Below, in pieces: positions 1-10,018 of a stretch of DNA of 64,000 nt. Position 1 is the first letter of the stretch, and every line of letters begins with the position of its first letter. This DNA comes from Rhizomys pruinosus. Lineage: Eukaryota > Chordata > Mammalia > Rodentia > Spalacidae. The stretch covers positions 203,911-267,910 of the forward strand of contig VZQC01007071.1 in NCBI GenBank assembly GCA_009823505.1. Direction: 5' to 3'. Below the pieces are notes generated by a model. It saw nothing but the letters and a program-made list of their open reading frames with translations. It did no database searches and had not been told where the DNA came from. The position numbers were made by a program, and so were the translations under genes.

Positions 1-138
1 TTTTTTTTTTTTTTTGGTCTTTTACAGGGTCTCCCTGTATCCCCAGCTGCCCTGGAACTCACTCTGTAGACCAGGCTGGCCTTGAACTCACAAAGATCTG
101 CCTGCTAGGATTAAAGGCGTGTGCCACCACGCCCAGCG
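1..138 (-). repeat. B1 SINE
   Basis: Antisense B1: poly-T, then 'acagggtctccctgta', 'gaccaggctggccttgaact', 'ggattaaaggcgtg' and 'ccaccacgccc'. B1 is a 7SL RNA-derived rodent SINE of about 145 bp. The poly-T at base 1 is its A-tail, so the element is cut by the window edge only in the tail. Confidence 0.9.
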
Positions 139-181
139 GGCCTAAGTTTTATCCCCAGAATCTTCATAACACTGGGCTGAG

Positions 182-272
182 GCTGAGCATGGTGGCACAT
201 GCCTTTAGTTCCAGCACTCTAGAGTCAGAGGCAGCCTGGTCTATATAGCAAGTTTCAAACAACAAAACCCAA
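182..272 (+). repeat. B1 SINE fragment
   Basis: Diverged, internally deleted sense B1: 'gagcatggtggcacatgcct' followed by 'agcctggtctatatagcaag' and an A-rich tail. The middle third of the element is missing. Confidence 0.65.
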
Positions 273-504
273 AACACTAGGCCAATCTTTTCATCAAGAT
301 GACACCTAAAGCAAAGCAGGCACTCTTGCCCCTCTCAAAGCCAAAGTCAAAGCAAAGGCTTTGAAAACAGAAGGGAGTGCTTTAAGGTGTTCATGGCCAT
401 AAAAAAGATCTGCACCTTGCCATAACCTCGGAAAAATGCCCAGGGGAAATAAAGTTCCCTTGTCCACTGAGTCAGCCATGAAGAGGTGTTCATAAAAAAA
501 AAAA

Positions 505-770
505 GTTGGACATAATGGTGTGTACTTGGAATCCTTGTCCTAGAGAGTTGGTGGCGGGAGGATTCCTGGGGCCTGCTGGCCAGACAGTCCAGTCTAATTG
601 GTGAGTATCAGGCCAATGAGAGACCTTGTCTCAAAGGAGGCAGACAGCATTCCTAAGGGTGACCCCTGAGGTTGCCCTATGGCCTCCACATGTATACACA
701 CCCATGCATACACAGACATGCATACACAAACCCATGCATACACACATGCACACACAAACATGCATATGCT
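505..770 (+). repeat. B4/RSINE1-type composite SINE with CA-rich tail
   Basis: Old composite element. Recognisable parts are 'ggaggattcctggggcctgc', 'gagagaccttgtctcaaagg', 'gcattcctaagggtgacccc' and 'ctatggcctccacatg', ending in a degenerate CA/CATGCATA tail. The tail gives rise to a spurious open frame. Confidence 0.65.
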
Positions 771-1000
771 GGAGAGATGGTTCAGTAGTTAAGACCCCAC
801 TGGCTGCTCTTGCAGAGGACCCAGGTTCAATTCCCCAGTACCTATGGCTGCTGACTACTGTTCATAACTCCAGTTCCAGGTGAATCCAACACATTCTTCT
901 GACTCTGTGGGCAGGCATTGCATGACAATGGTGCACTTACATATATGCAAGCGATACACTTAGGCACATAAAACAAAAATAATAAAATATTAAAAAAATA
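768..1000 (+). repeat. B2/B3 SINE
   Basis: tRNA-like head 'gctggagagatggttcag', B-box-like 'caggttcaattcc', then the B2 body and an ATAAAA-rich tail. Considerably diverged, so an older copy. Confidence 0.8.
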
Positions 1001-1048
1001 TATAAAGTTTTCTTTTTGGAATTTTTTATTAAAAAAAAGAAGTTTTAA

Positions 1049-1206
1049 CCTGGGCATGGTTGTACAAGCCTTAATCCCAGCATTCAGGAGGCAGAGACAG
1101 CTGGATTTCTGTGAGATGGAGGCCAGCCTAGTCTACATAGCAAGTTCCAGGGCAGCTGGGACCACAGGAGACCCTGCCTCAGAAAACAAAACAAAACGAC
1201 CAAAAA
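1049..1206 (+). repeat. B1 SINE
   Basis: Sense B1 starting 'cctgggcatggttgtacaag', with the 'aatcccagcattcaggaggc' core and a CAAAA-rich tail. Confidence 0.85.
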
Positions 1207-1440
1207 AAGATGTTTTGGCTAAAAAGTGGGTAAAAATAAAACAAACTCATGTGGCCAAAAGGGTAGAAAGAGCCAGTATTGAGCAGTTACAGACCCTTTG
1301 TGTCTAATCTCCTTTAATCCTTTGACAACAACTCTCCAAAACCTAATCAGTCTCAGTTCAAACAGGTCAACTGAGAGTCAAGAGATGAAGTAATTTGCCT
1401 GGGCTTCACAGCATCAAGTCACAAAAGTGGGATTTGGATT

Positions 1441-1580
1441 TGTCTGGTGGCATAGTCCTGTCATCCCAGTGTTTGGAGACTAAGACTGGGGCCAGCCTGA
1501 AATACGGTTAGTCTTAGCTACAAAGAGAAACCTTATCTCAAAAAACAGAAGAGAGGGAGGAAAGGAAGGAAGGAAGAACA
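1441..1580 (+). repeat. Diverged B1/B4 fragment plus GGAA tract
   Basis: Weak B1 similarity ('tcatcccagtgtttggagac', 'gaaaccttatctcaaaaaac') followed by a short (GGAA) run at 1,556-1,577. Confidence 0.5.
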
Positions 1581-1716
1581 CTAGTGGGATTTGAATCCAA
1601 GTCGCTCCAGACTATGTTGTCTACCTAATCCATATCAGAGTTACCAACTGCCATGGTTTGCCCAGGCCTGAAGGACTTCTTGAAGTATTGTATCCTTTGT
1701 TCAAAACCATGACATT

Positions 1717-1925
1717 AGCTGGGTGTGGTGTCACATACCTTTAATCCCAGTACCCAAGAGGTAGAGGCAGGTGGATCTCTGTGAGTTCGAGGATAGCCTG
1801 GTCTATAGAGTGAGTTCCAGGCCAGGTGGGGCTACAGGGAGACCCTGTCTCCAAAAACCAAAACCAAAACCAAAACCAAAACCAAACCAAACCAACCAAC
1901 CAACCAAGCAAAACAAAACAAAAAA
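1717..1925 (+). repeat. B1 SINE with CCAAAA tail
   Basis: Sense B1 starting 'gctgggtgtggtgtcacata'; the A-tail has expanded into a CCAAAA/CCAA microsatellite (about 1,855-1,910). The tail encodes low-complexity KP/NQ frames that are not genes. Confidence 0.9.
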
Positions 1926-2039
1926 CCATGACAGTTATAGAAAACTGGGAGGAGTTGGTCATTCTGCTTGGTAGCAAGAGGTATATAGTTTGTATTTGGA
2001 CTGTGCTTCAAAGGTTTCTGTGTTAAAGGCCAATGGCCC

Positions 2040-2345
2040 CTTCAAGTGGTAACTCTTTTAAAGTGGGGTCTCCTGGTAGGAAGTTAGCCTGCTGGAAATA
2101 GAACCTTAAAGGAGGTATTGGGACTTGGTCCTTGCTTTCTCTCTGTACTTCCCAGTTGCCATGGGTAAGTAGCTTTGTTCTGCCACACACTCCTGTCCTG
2201 TGATACTATCTCAGTATAGGCTCAAAAGCCACAGGCCAAGTAAACATGGACCACAGCTTCTGAAACCATGTGCTAGCATCCATCTTTCCTCCTTACAAGC
2301 TGATTGTCTCAGGCATCATTTCACAGTGATGGGAAGCTAACACAA
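2040..2345 (+). repeat. Probable ancient interspersed repeat (MaLR-LTR-like)
   Basis: The order 'gtggtaactcttttaaag', 'gggacttggtcc', 'gccacaggccaagtaaac', 'gggaagctaacac' recalls the 3' halves of old mammalian MaLR LTRs. Similarity is by memory only; the boundaries and family are uncertain. Confidence 0.35.
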
Positions 2346-2930
2346 AAGATTACCAGCTCCTCACCCAGGCCGGCTTTCCACATGAAGTCTGGCCCTGGAA
2401 GGAACCCTGATCTTTCACTGTGTTAGGAAATAATCTGTCCAGATACCCTGTATTCTCACTGAGGGAGCAAGGTCTTGACATTTCTAACAAAATTCCTGGT
2501 CCTTAGATCATGTAGGCCAAGGGTCAGCCAACTTTTCCTGCAGAGGGCAATTTCCGGTTTTCAGTTTTGTAGGCTCTTGGTCTCTCACAGTGACTCAACT
2601 TTGTCATTGTAGAACCAGTCACTGAGAAGTAAAAAAAGAAATGGGTGTGGTTCTGTTAAAAAATAAATTAGTTACCAAAACTGAAGGCAGATTGGATTTG
2701 GCCCCTGGTTGTCTTTCCAGACCTTGATGGGGGCTATTAATGAAGAGTCCTGTTCACAAATAATGTGTATTTGAAGAATTCTTTCTGGAAGTTTCTTTGT
2801 AGGTAGAACTAGTAGGCAGTTGGGAGCTTCCTTTTGGTTTGACCTATTTATTCATCAGTCATTCCTACTATTTTCTCTTATTTTGCAGCCATGGAATTTA
2901 AATTTCCTAATTCTATCCCCAACTCTGAGC
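2345..2930. other. Unique spacer, no gene seen
   Basis: Ordinary AT-leaning non-repetitive sequence. I see no splice-bounded open frame, RNA gene or recognisable repeat. Confidence 0.5.
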
Positions 2931-2932
2931 CC

Positions 2933-2934
<2 letters not shown>

Positions 2935-2974
<40 letters not shown>
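2935..2974. repeat. (TG)n microsatellite
   Basis: About 19 uninterrupted TG units. It encodes a spurious VCVCV peptide. Confidence 0.97.
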
Positions 2975-2977
<3 letters not shown>

Positions 2978-3135
2978 CGAAATGTGTGATTTCCCATTGG
3001 AAACTTGTTTTCCTTTCCTTGACTATTAGGAGATCTTAGACTAATTCATTTGGGCAATTGTCTTTTTTAACCACTTCTTTTATTTTCAAGCTATTTTAAA
3101 AGTAACTCCCATTTTACTCTATAAAAACTTAATTG

Positions 3136-3381
3136 AGGGCTGGAGAGATGGCCTAGCAGTTAAGAGCGCCGACCGCTCTTACAGAGGACCCGGGTTCGAT
3201 CCCCAGCACCCACATGGCGGCTGAGAACCGTCTGAAGCTCCAATTCCAGGAGAACTCCAGTTCCAGGGGAATCCGAGACCCTCTTCTGAACTCCGCGGCG
3301 TTGCACGACACGGGTGCACAGACTTGCATGCAGACAGTATATTCATACACATACAGAAATAAATAAAATTAAAAAAAAAAA
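3136..3381 (+). repeat. B2 SINE, young full-length copy
   Basis: Begins 'gggctggagagatggcctag', retains an intact B-box-like 'gggttcgatccc', contains a duplicated 'ccaattccaggagaactcc' module typical of the window's young B2 subfamily, and ends in an A-rich tail. Low divergence indicates recent activity. Confidence 0.95.
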
Positions 3382-3389
3382 CTTAATTG

Positions 3390-3514
3390 AAGCCAGGCAT
3401 GGTGACACATATGTAATCTACCACTTAGGATGCAGAAGAGGATAATGAGTTCAAGGCCAGCCTGGACTATACAAAGAGGCTCATTTCAAAAACAAAACAA
3501 ACAAACCAAAAAAA
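3390..3514 (+). repeat. B1 SINE, diverged
   Basis: Sense B1 starting 'agccaggcatggtgacacat' with A-rich tail. It lies directly behind the young B2 tail, and 'aaaacttaattga' occurs on both sides of the B2 (3,124-3,136 and 3,379-3,391), a likely B2 target-site duplication. Confidence 0.75.
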
Positions 3515-3522
3515 TAGTATAA

Positions 3523-3720
3523 AGGGCAGGAGAGATAACTGAGTGCTAAGTACACTGGCCATCCTTGCAGAGGACCTGGGTTAGGTTCCTAGCACCCACA
3601 TCAGCTGCTCACAGCTGCCTGGAACTCCGTCCTAAGGGATCCAACACTGTCTTCTGGCCTCCGGAGGAAGTGTACATATGCGGTACACATACAAACAAGA
3701 AGGCATATGCACATACATTT
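3523..3720 (+). repeat. B2/B3 SINE, old
   Basis: Diverged B2/B3 body: 'ggcaggagagataactgag', 'cagaggacctgggttag', 'cttctggcctcc'. The 3' end runs into an ACATAC-rich tail. Confidence 0.75.
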
Positions 3721-3730
3721 ATTTACTTAT

Positions 3731-3878
3731 TTTTTGGTCTTTTTGAGACAAGGTCTCCACTTTAGTCCTTGCTGGCCTGGAACTCACTCTGTAGACCAGG
3801 CTGGCCTTGAACTTACAGAGATCCACCTGCCTCTGCCTCTCAAGTCCTGGGATTAAAGGTGTGCACCACCATGCCCAA
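3731..3878 (-). repeat. B1 SINE
   Basis: Antisense B1 with 'ggtctttttgagacaaggtc', 'agaccaggctggccttgaac' and 'gggattaaaggtgtgcacca'. Confidence 0.92.
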
Positions 3879-3879
3879 A

Positions 3880-5336
3880 ATAAATAATTTTTTAAAAATA
3901 ACACACAAAAACTAGTTGAGATGTATTTATTTGCTCTAATATAGCATTTTTCTCTTATTGTGGGCTGGAAAAATACAATGAGATTTTCCTGTACTAAAGC
4001 AAGGCTCTACCACTACAGCATCCCACCCTCATGCCTGCTCTCCTTCATCCATCTAAATCCACCCGCCCCTCCAAATGCATGCTCTCCTCCATTCCCTGGG
4101 TTCCTCCAGGCATTCAATCTTCAGCATCAAGGGGTATACAGGACAGTATGAAGGGCAGAGGGTGTCCTGGGCCTTAATCACAGGCTCAAGGAGAAACATG
4201 CAACGCTGTGTCCTAAATGCAAGAAGAGCTGGGCTTGAGGAAAGGCAGGAAAGTCCAGGTGTTCGGTAGTAAGCAGTAAGGCTTGGGCTAGGAACTAAGC
4301 CCAGCACAGGAGGGGACAGTAAACAGATCAACAGGAGCTGGCCTTTGGAGACAGCCAGAAAGGGGACACAGCATTAAAGTGACACAGCAGCCACTGCAGG
4401 TGCTCAAACGGTCAACTGTCAGTGGGGAACGGCAACGGGGTTCAGGCAGCATGTCCTGGGCAGTGGAGCTGGGGGCTCTCTGGGGCTGGGTCAGAATGTC
4501 CAAGGGTCCCAGAAAGTTGCACAGGAGTCAGGAGGATGACACTCATTCCAGGACAATTGTGAAGAAGTTGTGCACATCTGGGAAGATGGTGTGGGTTTCC
4601 TGTTTGGAAACTGAAGGTGATTTCCTTGTCCTTGAACACATACATTCTCTGGTCAAGGGCAGGAGATGAGGGCTATCTAGATTTCAAACAAACGTTTCCT
4701 TGCAGACAAGTTTGGCTGACGAGAAAGCAGCAAATTGAAACTACTGTTCCTTCTGATTTACTCTGGCGCATGTTACAGTGCAATACATTCCCTAATGACC
4801 ACTGATTCCAGGTTCCCAATGTATGAGCATTAACCTGGTAGCCTGGATTACCTGCTCGGGCAAGGCCCAACTCTGACAAAGGTTTTCATCTCTCTGGGAA
4901 TCATTCAGGCCTGGTTTAGTTTATCTTGCCCATATTGAAGCTGGCAGCTTAGGACAGGTGGCCATGCTGAAATATTTCTGACTCAGGGCAAGATGGTCAT
5001 TACCTCAAGGCCAGCCTGTTACTGATCATGATTCATCCCAAGATGCAATTGTTCTAGGGCATCATAATACAGAAAGTGTCTGAATGCCTGCATGAGTCTT
5101 ATCCATATTGGAGCAGCTCAATTCAATGTCTGTGTATAGTTTCTCTCTGTCTCATGTCTTGGAACTATACCGTAATGTACCTAATAAATTCTCTACTTCT
5201 GCCTTTCCCTGTCTATATGAACTCTTTCATAGCCTGTCATATTGTTTCTCAGCAAAGCACATCCATACTTGTCATTGAGTTGTTGATTGGTCAGTTCGCA
5301 GTTGATTTATGAGAACTGATTTAAATTGTGTATTAA
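3880..5336. other. 1.4-kb unique stretch, no gene supported
   Basis: Longest SINE-free run in the first 10 kb. Several open frames of 60-96 codons exist on both strands, but none has matching splice sites, a recognisable domain or a plausible start context, and they overlap one another, as expected by chance. A small exon or conserved element cannot be excluded by reading alone. Confidence 0.5.
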
Positions 5337-5502
5337 GCCCGGCGTGGTGGCGCACGCCTTTAATCCTAGCACTTGGGAGGCAGAGGCAGGCGGATCTTTG
5401 TGAGTTCAAGGCCAGCCTGGTCTACAATGTGAGTTCCAGGACAGCTGGGGCTACAGGGAGACCCTGTCTCGAAAAGACCAAAAAAAGAAAAAAAAAAATT
5501 GT
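5337..5502 (+). repeat. B1 SINE, young
   Basis: Near-consensus sense B1 for this genome: 'cccggcgtggtggcgcacgc' start, 'gacagctggggctacaggga' right arm, 'gtctcgaaaagacc' and poly-A. Confidence 0.95.
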
Positions 5503-5523
5503 GTATGATCCTAAAAGAGAATC

Positions 5524-5688
5524 TTTTTTTGTGTGTTGTTGTTACTTTGTTTTTTGAAACAAGGTCTTCCTTTGCCCCAGCTGACCTGGAATTCACTATA
5601 TAGACCAGGCTGTCCTTGAACTCACAGAGATCAAACTGCCTCTCCTCTCCAGTGCTAGATTAAAGGCATGTGCCACAAGGCCCAGCCT
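5524..5688 (-). repeat. B1 SINE, old
   Basis: Antisense, diverged B1: 'ttttttgaaacaaggtcttc', 'tatagaccaggctgtccttg', 'attaaaggcatgtgcca'. Confidence 0.8.
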
Positions 5689-5723
5689 GAGAGCTGAGAG
5701 TCCTTTAAACATTTTTTAAATGA

Positions 5724-5726
<3 letters not shown>

Positions 5727-5769
<43 letters not shown>
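5727..5769. repeat. (TG)n microsatellite
   Basis: About 21 TG units; it forms the CA-rich tail of the antisense B3 that follows. Confidence 0.95.
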
Positions 5770-5770
<1 letters not shown>

Positions 5771-6110
5771 GGGGGTGCTCATGAAGTCAATGGTACATGT
5801 GTGGAAGGTAGGTTAGAGATAGTTTTGTGGAGTCAGTTCTCTCCTTTCACCTTTTATTTATTTATTTTAATTTTTTTGGTCTTTTCAAGACAGGGTCTCC
5901 CTGTAGCCCCAGCTGTCCTGGAACTCACTCTATAGACCAGGCTGGCCTTGAACTCACAAAGATCTGCCTGCCTCTGCCTCCCAAGTGCTAGGATTAAAGG
6001 CGTGCTCCACCATGCCTGGCTCTCTCCTTTCATCTTTACGTGGGTTCAGGTTCTGGGTATCAAACTCAGGTCACCAGCAAACACCTTTACCCACGGAATC
6101 AGTTGAAGAG
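5770..6110 (-). repeat. B3-type SINE interrupted by a B1
   Basis: Antisense B3 halves at 5,770-5,837 and 6,021-6,110 ('gtggagtcagttctctcc', 'gtgggttcaggttctggg', 'aaactcaggtcaccagc'), split by the B1 at 5,855-6,020. Confidence 0.7.
5855..6020 (-). repeat. B1 SINE nested in B3, with target duplication
   Basis: Antisense B1 flanked by 'tctctcctttcaccttt' (5,838-5,854) and 'tctctcctttcatcttt' (6,021-6,037), a 17-bp target-site duplication with one mismatch. This dates the B1 as younger than the B3. Confidence 0.93.
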
Positions 6111-6878
6111 AATCCTTTACAGATACTATTGCAGCAACTAAAAAAACAAACATACATTTGGATAAGCATTTATGTAGTGAATGAATTAGTAGAGGTACAA
6201 CATTGGTTTGGTGATTAAATTAGTAGCAGCTATTTTCTTGGAAATATTTCATCACAGCTTATAAGTTTACTTCACTTACAGTAGTTTTCAATTTGTTTTC
6301 TGTGGTGCTGGGGATCAAACTCAGACCCTCACACATGCTAACCAAATGCTTTCCCCCAAAGCTATATCCAGAGCTCCAATTTCCCAGTCTTCCACCTGTA
6401 TGAAGGCATTCATACTGAAGATTATAGTGACATACAGTACACCAGACCAGAGCAATAATAATTTAGCTTCTTTATGCTTTGGTTACTTTCCTAAATTACT
6501 TTGGAATTGCAACAAATACTACTGATGCTATTGGGAAAGCTGATATCCATTTTTTATTTAACAATGGATCACTAAGAGAACAGACTAAGAGACAGGGTGT
6601 TGGGTAGACATACTCATTACTGTATTTAATGGAGATTCTGTGTCTGGAGAGGCTCATGTTTAGCTGAAGGATATCAAAAGAGAATGGTATTTGTTGTGAG
6701 CAAAGTAAACAATTTTTATTTCTGTTTTCCATATGCAGGCATATGAATAAAACACAGCATATTTTATATTTGTATATTTGGGGAAAACACCCAGCACTAT
6801 ATTAGCACAGTATAAATACCTCCCTTAGGTTATGAAATGTTTCAATAACTGAGGAATTCTGTGGGAACAAATGTTCTA
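6110..6878. other. Unique AT-rich spacer with one ID-like fragment
   Basis: Contains an antisense ID-like tRNA-derived fragment at about 6,302-6,378 ('ggtgctggggatcaaactca', 'atgctaaccaaatgctttcc'). The rest is non-repetitive with no supportable gene. Confidence 0.5.
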
Positions 6879-7600
6879 GTTTGCTTCTTCATTGCTGTGA
6901 CAAAACACTCTGACCAATACCATCTTGGGGAGGAAAGGGTTTATTTGGCTCACATCTCCCAGGTCACAGTTCATCTCTTAGGGAGCCCAAGGTAGGAATT
7001 CAGGGCAGGAACCTGGAGGCAGGAGCTGAAGCACAGACCATGGAAGAATGCTGCTTACTGGCTTGCTCCCCTGGCCCATGCTCAGCCTGCTTTCTTTTTT
7101 TTTTTTTTTAAGTTTTTATTTTATTTTTTAAATTTTTTAAATTATTTTTCAGATTTTTAAAATTATTTTCTTTTCACAGGAAAACAGAAACAATACAAAA
7201 TAACAATAACAAAACAAAGCACAAAGAACAACAAAAAAAGGGTGGGGTGGGATTTCCATTTCTTTTTTTTTTTCCTTTTTTTTAATTTTAATTTTTATTG
7301 AATTTTGGGAATTTTTTATTATTTTGTTTATTTATTTATTTATTTTAATAATCAGCCTTTCTTATACAATAACCTGTCCAGGGGTTGCACTGCACACAGT
7401 GGGCTGGGTCCCCCCGCATCACTCAACAATCAAGAAAATACTCCACAGACAAGGCCACAGGCCAGTCCAATGGCGCTAATTCCCCAATTGAGGCTCCCAC
7501 GACCCAGGTGTGTCAGGGTGACACTCAAGCTGTCCAGCACAAGAAGGAAATGAGCAAGCTTGCCACTCCTGTGGACTCTGGTCCAATCCAACACTGAAAG
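6878..7600 (+). repeat. Old interspersed repeat split by an AT-rich insertion
   Basis: Two halves of one old rodent repeat: 6,878-7,095 ('gctgtgacaaaacactctga', 'ggaggaaagggtttatttgg', 'gcttactggcttgctccc') and 7,353-7,540 ('cacacagtgggctgggtccc', 'cacaggccagtccaatgg', 'caattgaggctcccacg'). I recognise the text as a common rodent repeat but cannot name the family with confidence. The halves join at 'cagcct..tttct'. Confidence 0.6.
7096..7352 (-). mobile_element. AT-rich insertion, possible truncated L1 3' end
   Basis: Sequence interrupting the old repeat. It starts with poly-T and holds long T-rich and A-rich runs, a 'gggtggggtggg' tract and a second poly-T. Flanking 'cagcctgctttct' (7,083-7,095) and 'cagcctttct' (7,353-7,362) look like a target duplication. 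Antisense poly-T suggests LINE machinery, but no L1 coding remnant is visible. Confidence 0.4.
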
Positions 7601-7765
7601 AACTACATCTGAATGGTGTAAGTTGTGGGAGCACCCACACTATAACCTGTCTCCAGAGCACGTGCTTCAAATATCACTTGAACATATGAAATCGAACTCT
7701 TGGTGCCAGCAAAGTTTTCTTTACCCTTTACTGAAAATGTCTTCTTTCTTCTGATCTATGGACAG
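7600..7765. other. Short unique spacer
   Basis: No gene or repeat recognised between the two old repeats. Confidence 0.4.
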
Positions 7766-7832
7766 TGCCAAGTCTGGGTTCCCTAGAGGAATAGAATCAA
7801 CAGAATGAATATGTATTAAAAGGAAATTTATA

Positions 7833-8015
7833 GCCAGGTGTGGTGGTGCACGCCTTTAATCCTAGCAATTGGGAGGCAGAGGCAGGCAGACCTTTGTGAG
7901 TTCAAAGCCAGCCTGGTCTACAGAGCGAGTTCCAGGACAGCTGGGGCTACAGGGAGACCCTGTCTCAAAAATACAAAAATACAAAAATAAATAAGTAAAT
8001 AAATAAATAAATAAA
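7833..8015 (+). repeat. B1 SINE with AAAT tail
   Basis: Sense B1 'gccaggtgtggtggtgcacg' to 'accctgtctcaaaaa', tail expanded to AAAT units. Flanks 'aggaaattta' and 'gggaatttatt' suggest an imperfect target duplication. Confidence 0.93.
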
Positions 8016-8229
8016 ATGGGAATTTATTAGATTGGCTTACATGGTACAGTCTGGGTAGTCCAACATGAGCTTCACACTGGAGAGGCTGAGATTCTAGACT
8101 GCTACTTTATTCACAAAGCTGATGTCTAAGCAGTCCCAGTCTGGCTTGGAGGATTCCTGGAGAGACACTGGTTCTCAGTCCATGTTGAAAGTCCAAAGAA
8201 GCTGTATTCTGGAGTCAGCAAAGACTTCA

Positions 8230-8263
<34 letters not shown>
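8230..8263. repeat. (CAG)n trinucleotide tract
   Basis: About 11 uninterrupted AGC/CAG units inside the old repeat. It reads as poly-Ala or poly-Cys on the minus strand, but no exon structure surrounds it. Confidence 0.95.
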
Positions 8264-8513
8264 GAATGCTCACAGGATGATGAACTCGCAGCACATGTGA
8301 AGACAAGCAGGCCCAAAGCAAATGATTTCTTCCTCGTACTTCCTTTAATCTGGGCTGCCACAGAAGAGGTGCTGCCCGCATCTAGGGTGGGTCTGCCCAC
8401 TTCAAACGAACTGATCAAGAAAATCCCTGACAGGTGTGTCTGCTGATTCTAGATGCAGTCAAACTGACAACCATGATTAATCAGCATAGACGGAGATATC
8501 TCCTATTCTCCAT

Positions 8514-8613
8514 AAAGTCCAAGATTGTTCCTCTCTGTTCAAAAGAGGAAGAATCCCCACCAGATGTCTGATCAAATGCATGCATTTCCAGAAAGGTCTG
8601 TGCCAAGCATTTA
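8514..8613 (-). repeat. 100-bp module, inverted copy 1
   Basis: Reverse complement of 9,365-9,464 at about 93% identity by eye ('tccaagattgttcctctctg', 'caaaagaggaagaatccc', 'ccagaaaggtc'). Flanking sequences of the two copies do not match. The identity of the module is unknown. Confidence 0.75.
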
Positions 8614-9364
8614 GACAAATTGAGTACTTTGGAGTCAGCACTTCCCTACTGTAACAACAGCTACACCTGCCAAACAAGATGCTTACACACCTGTTTGCCT
8701 CCTTGTCTTGAGAAAGCAATTGTGGACATCAAGACTGGAAATCATGTTTGGTACATGGTATATGCTGGATGAATATTATATTAGTTACTAGATTTTTATT
8801 ATTTCGTTCATAACAAGTACATGTACATATTTATAAAAGTATATACATATTAGCACATATGGAAAAGTGTCTAAGCTTGCTAATTACTCAAAATAATCTT
8901 TGCTTGTGAGTAGACTCTTCAGTTCTGTTTGCTCACCTGTTCAGGGACTTGGAAGGGAGAGCATTAGATGAGGTTTGAACTGGCTCCTTTATTCTAGTTA
9001 ATTATTAACCTCCAAGTCTCTCTCACCAACAGAATTCTAACCTTAGCACTGAAGCAAATGTGGCCATTGATGAGATATATCATCAATCAATTGAAATGGC
9101 CAAATGTGCAACAGAGAGTCACCACCACACAATAACAGAATGGTAGAATCGAAGGAACTTCAGCCTTCACCCAGTCCCCTCACCACATCTAGATTGGGGA
9201 GGCTGGAGCTGCGGTAAGAGGACTGCCCAGAGCAAGCAGGGAGCATCCAAAATGGGGCTTTGCCTTCTTACCTGGACTTTGTTCAGTTTCATTACCTGCA
9301 GGGTTTCCCCCCCCCCTCTACAAAAACCCAAATCTATTTGATCACGTGAGACTATGTGAAACTG
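8614..9364. other. Unique AT-rich interval between inverted modules
   Basis: 751 bp with no recognised SINE. Ends with a C-run at about 9,307-9,316. No gene seen. Confidence 0.5.
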
Positions 9365-9464
9365 TAAATGCTTGGTATGGACCTTTCTGGAAACACATGC
9401 ATTTGGTCACACATCTGGTGGGGATTCTTCCTCTTTTGAACAGAGAGGAACAATCTTGGACTTT
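9365..9464 (+). repeat. 100-bp module, inverted copy 2
   Basis: Partner of 8,514-8,613. Both copies keep an open frame in the same relative reading direction, sharing the peptide HLVGILPLLNREEQSWTL; no known domain is recognised. Confidence 0.75.
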
Positions 9465-9619
9465 GGCTCCCTTTGACCTCCTGCACAAGAGAGCCTTGCA
9501 AGCCCCTCAAATTATGATTCTGAGATAAGTGAAGGGGCCCCGGCAAAGTCTCCCGTTAACCTCTCCTCCCCTGCTGTTGTAGACATCCAAAAATACAATG
9601 GTGCTCAGCAAATCACATT

Positions 9620-9861
9620 ATTTAAAAGGAATTTTTATTTTATTTTATTATTACTTTCATTTTATGTGCATGAGTGTGCTGCCTGCATGTTTAAGTGCAC
9701 CCATGTCATGCAGTGCCTGTGGAGTCAGAAGAGGGAATCGGATTCCCCTGGAACTGGAGTTACGAATGATTGTTAGCCACCATGTGGGTTCTGGGAATCA
9801 AACCTGGGTCCTCTGTAAGAGCAGCTGGTGCTCTTAACCATAGAACCATCTTTCCAGCTCC
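9620..9861 (-). repeat. B2 SINE
   Basis: Antisense B2, moderately diverged: poly-T/ATTTT tail, 'gtcatgcagtgcctgtggag', 'accatgtgggttctgggaat', 'cttaaccatagaaccatc'. Confidence 0.9.
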
Positions 9862-9904
9862 TTAAATAGAAGTTTTAAAGCCCATTATTCCATTCTTTCT
9901 TTTT

Positions 9905-9986
9905 TTCCCCTTAGACAGTCTCACATAGTCATTCACTTTATAGTCAAGGATGACCTTGAATTCCTGACTTTCTTAAATTTTTTTTT

Positions 9987-10018
<32 letters not shown>

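Larger units (their letters stand above)
7765..8490 (+). repeat. Old interspersed repeat with nested B1 and CAG run
   Basis: Repeat text begins 'gggttccctagaggaataga', resumes after the B1 with 'gggaatttattagattggct' and ends near 'cagtcaaactgacaaccatg'. The class (MaLR-like LTR or non-autonomous DNA element) is not decidable by eye. Confidence 0.45.
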
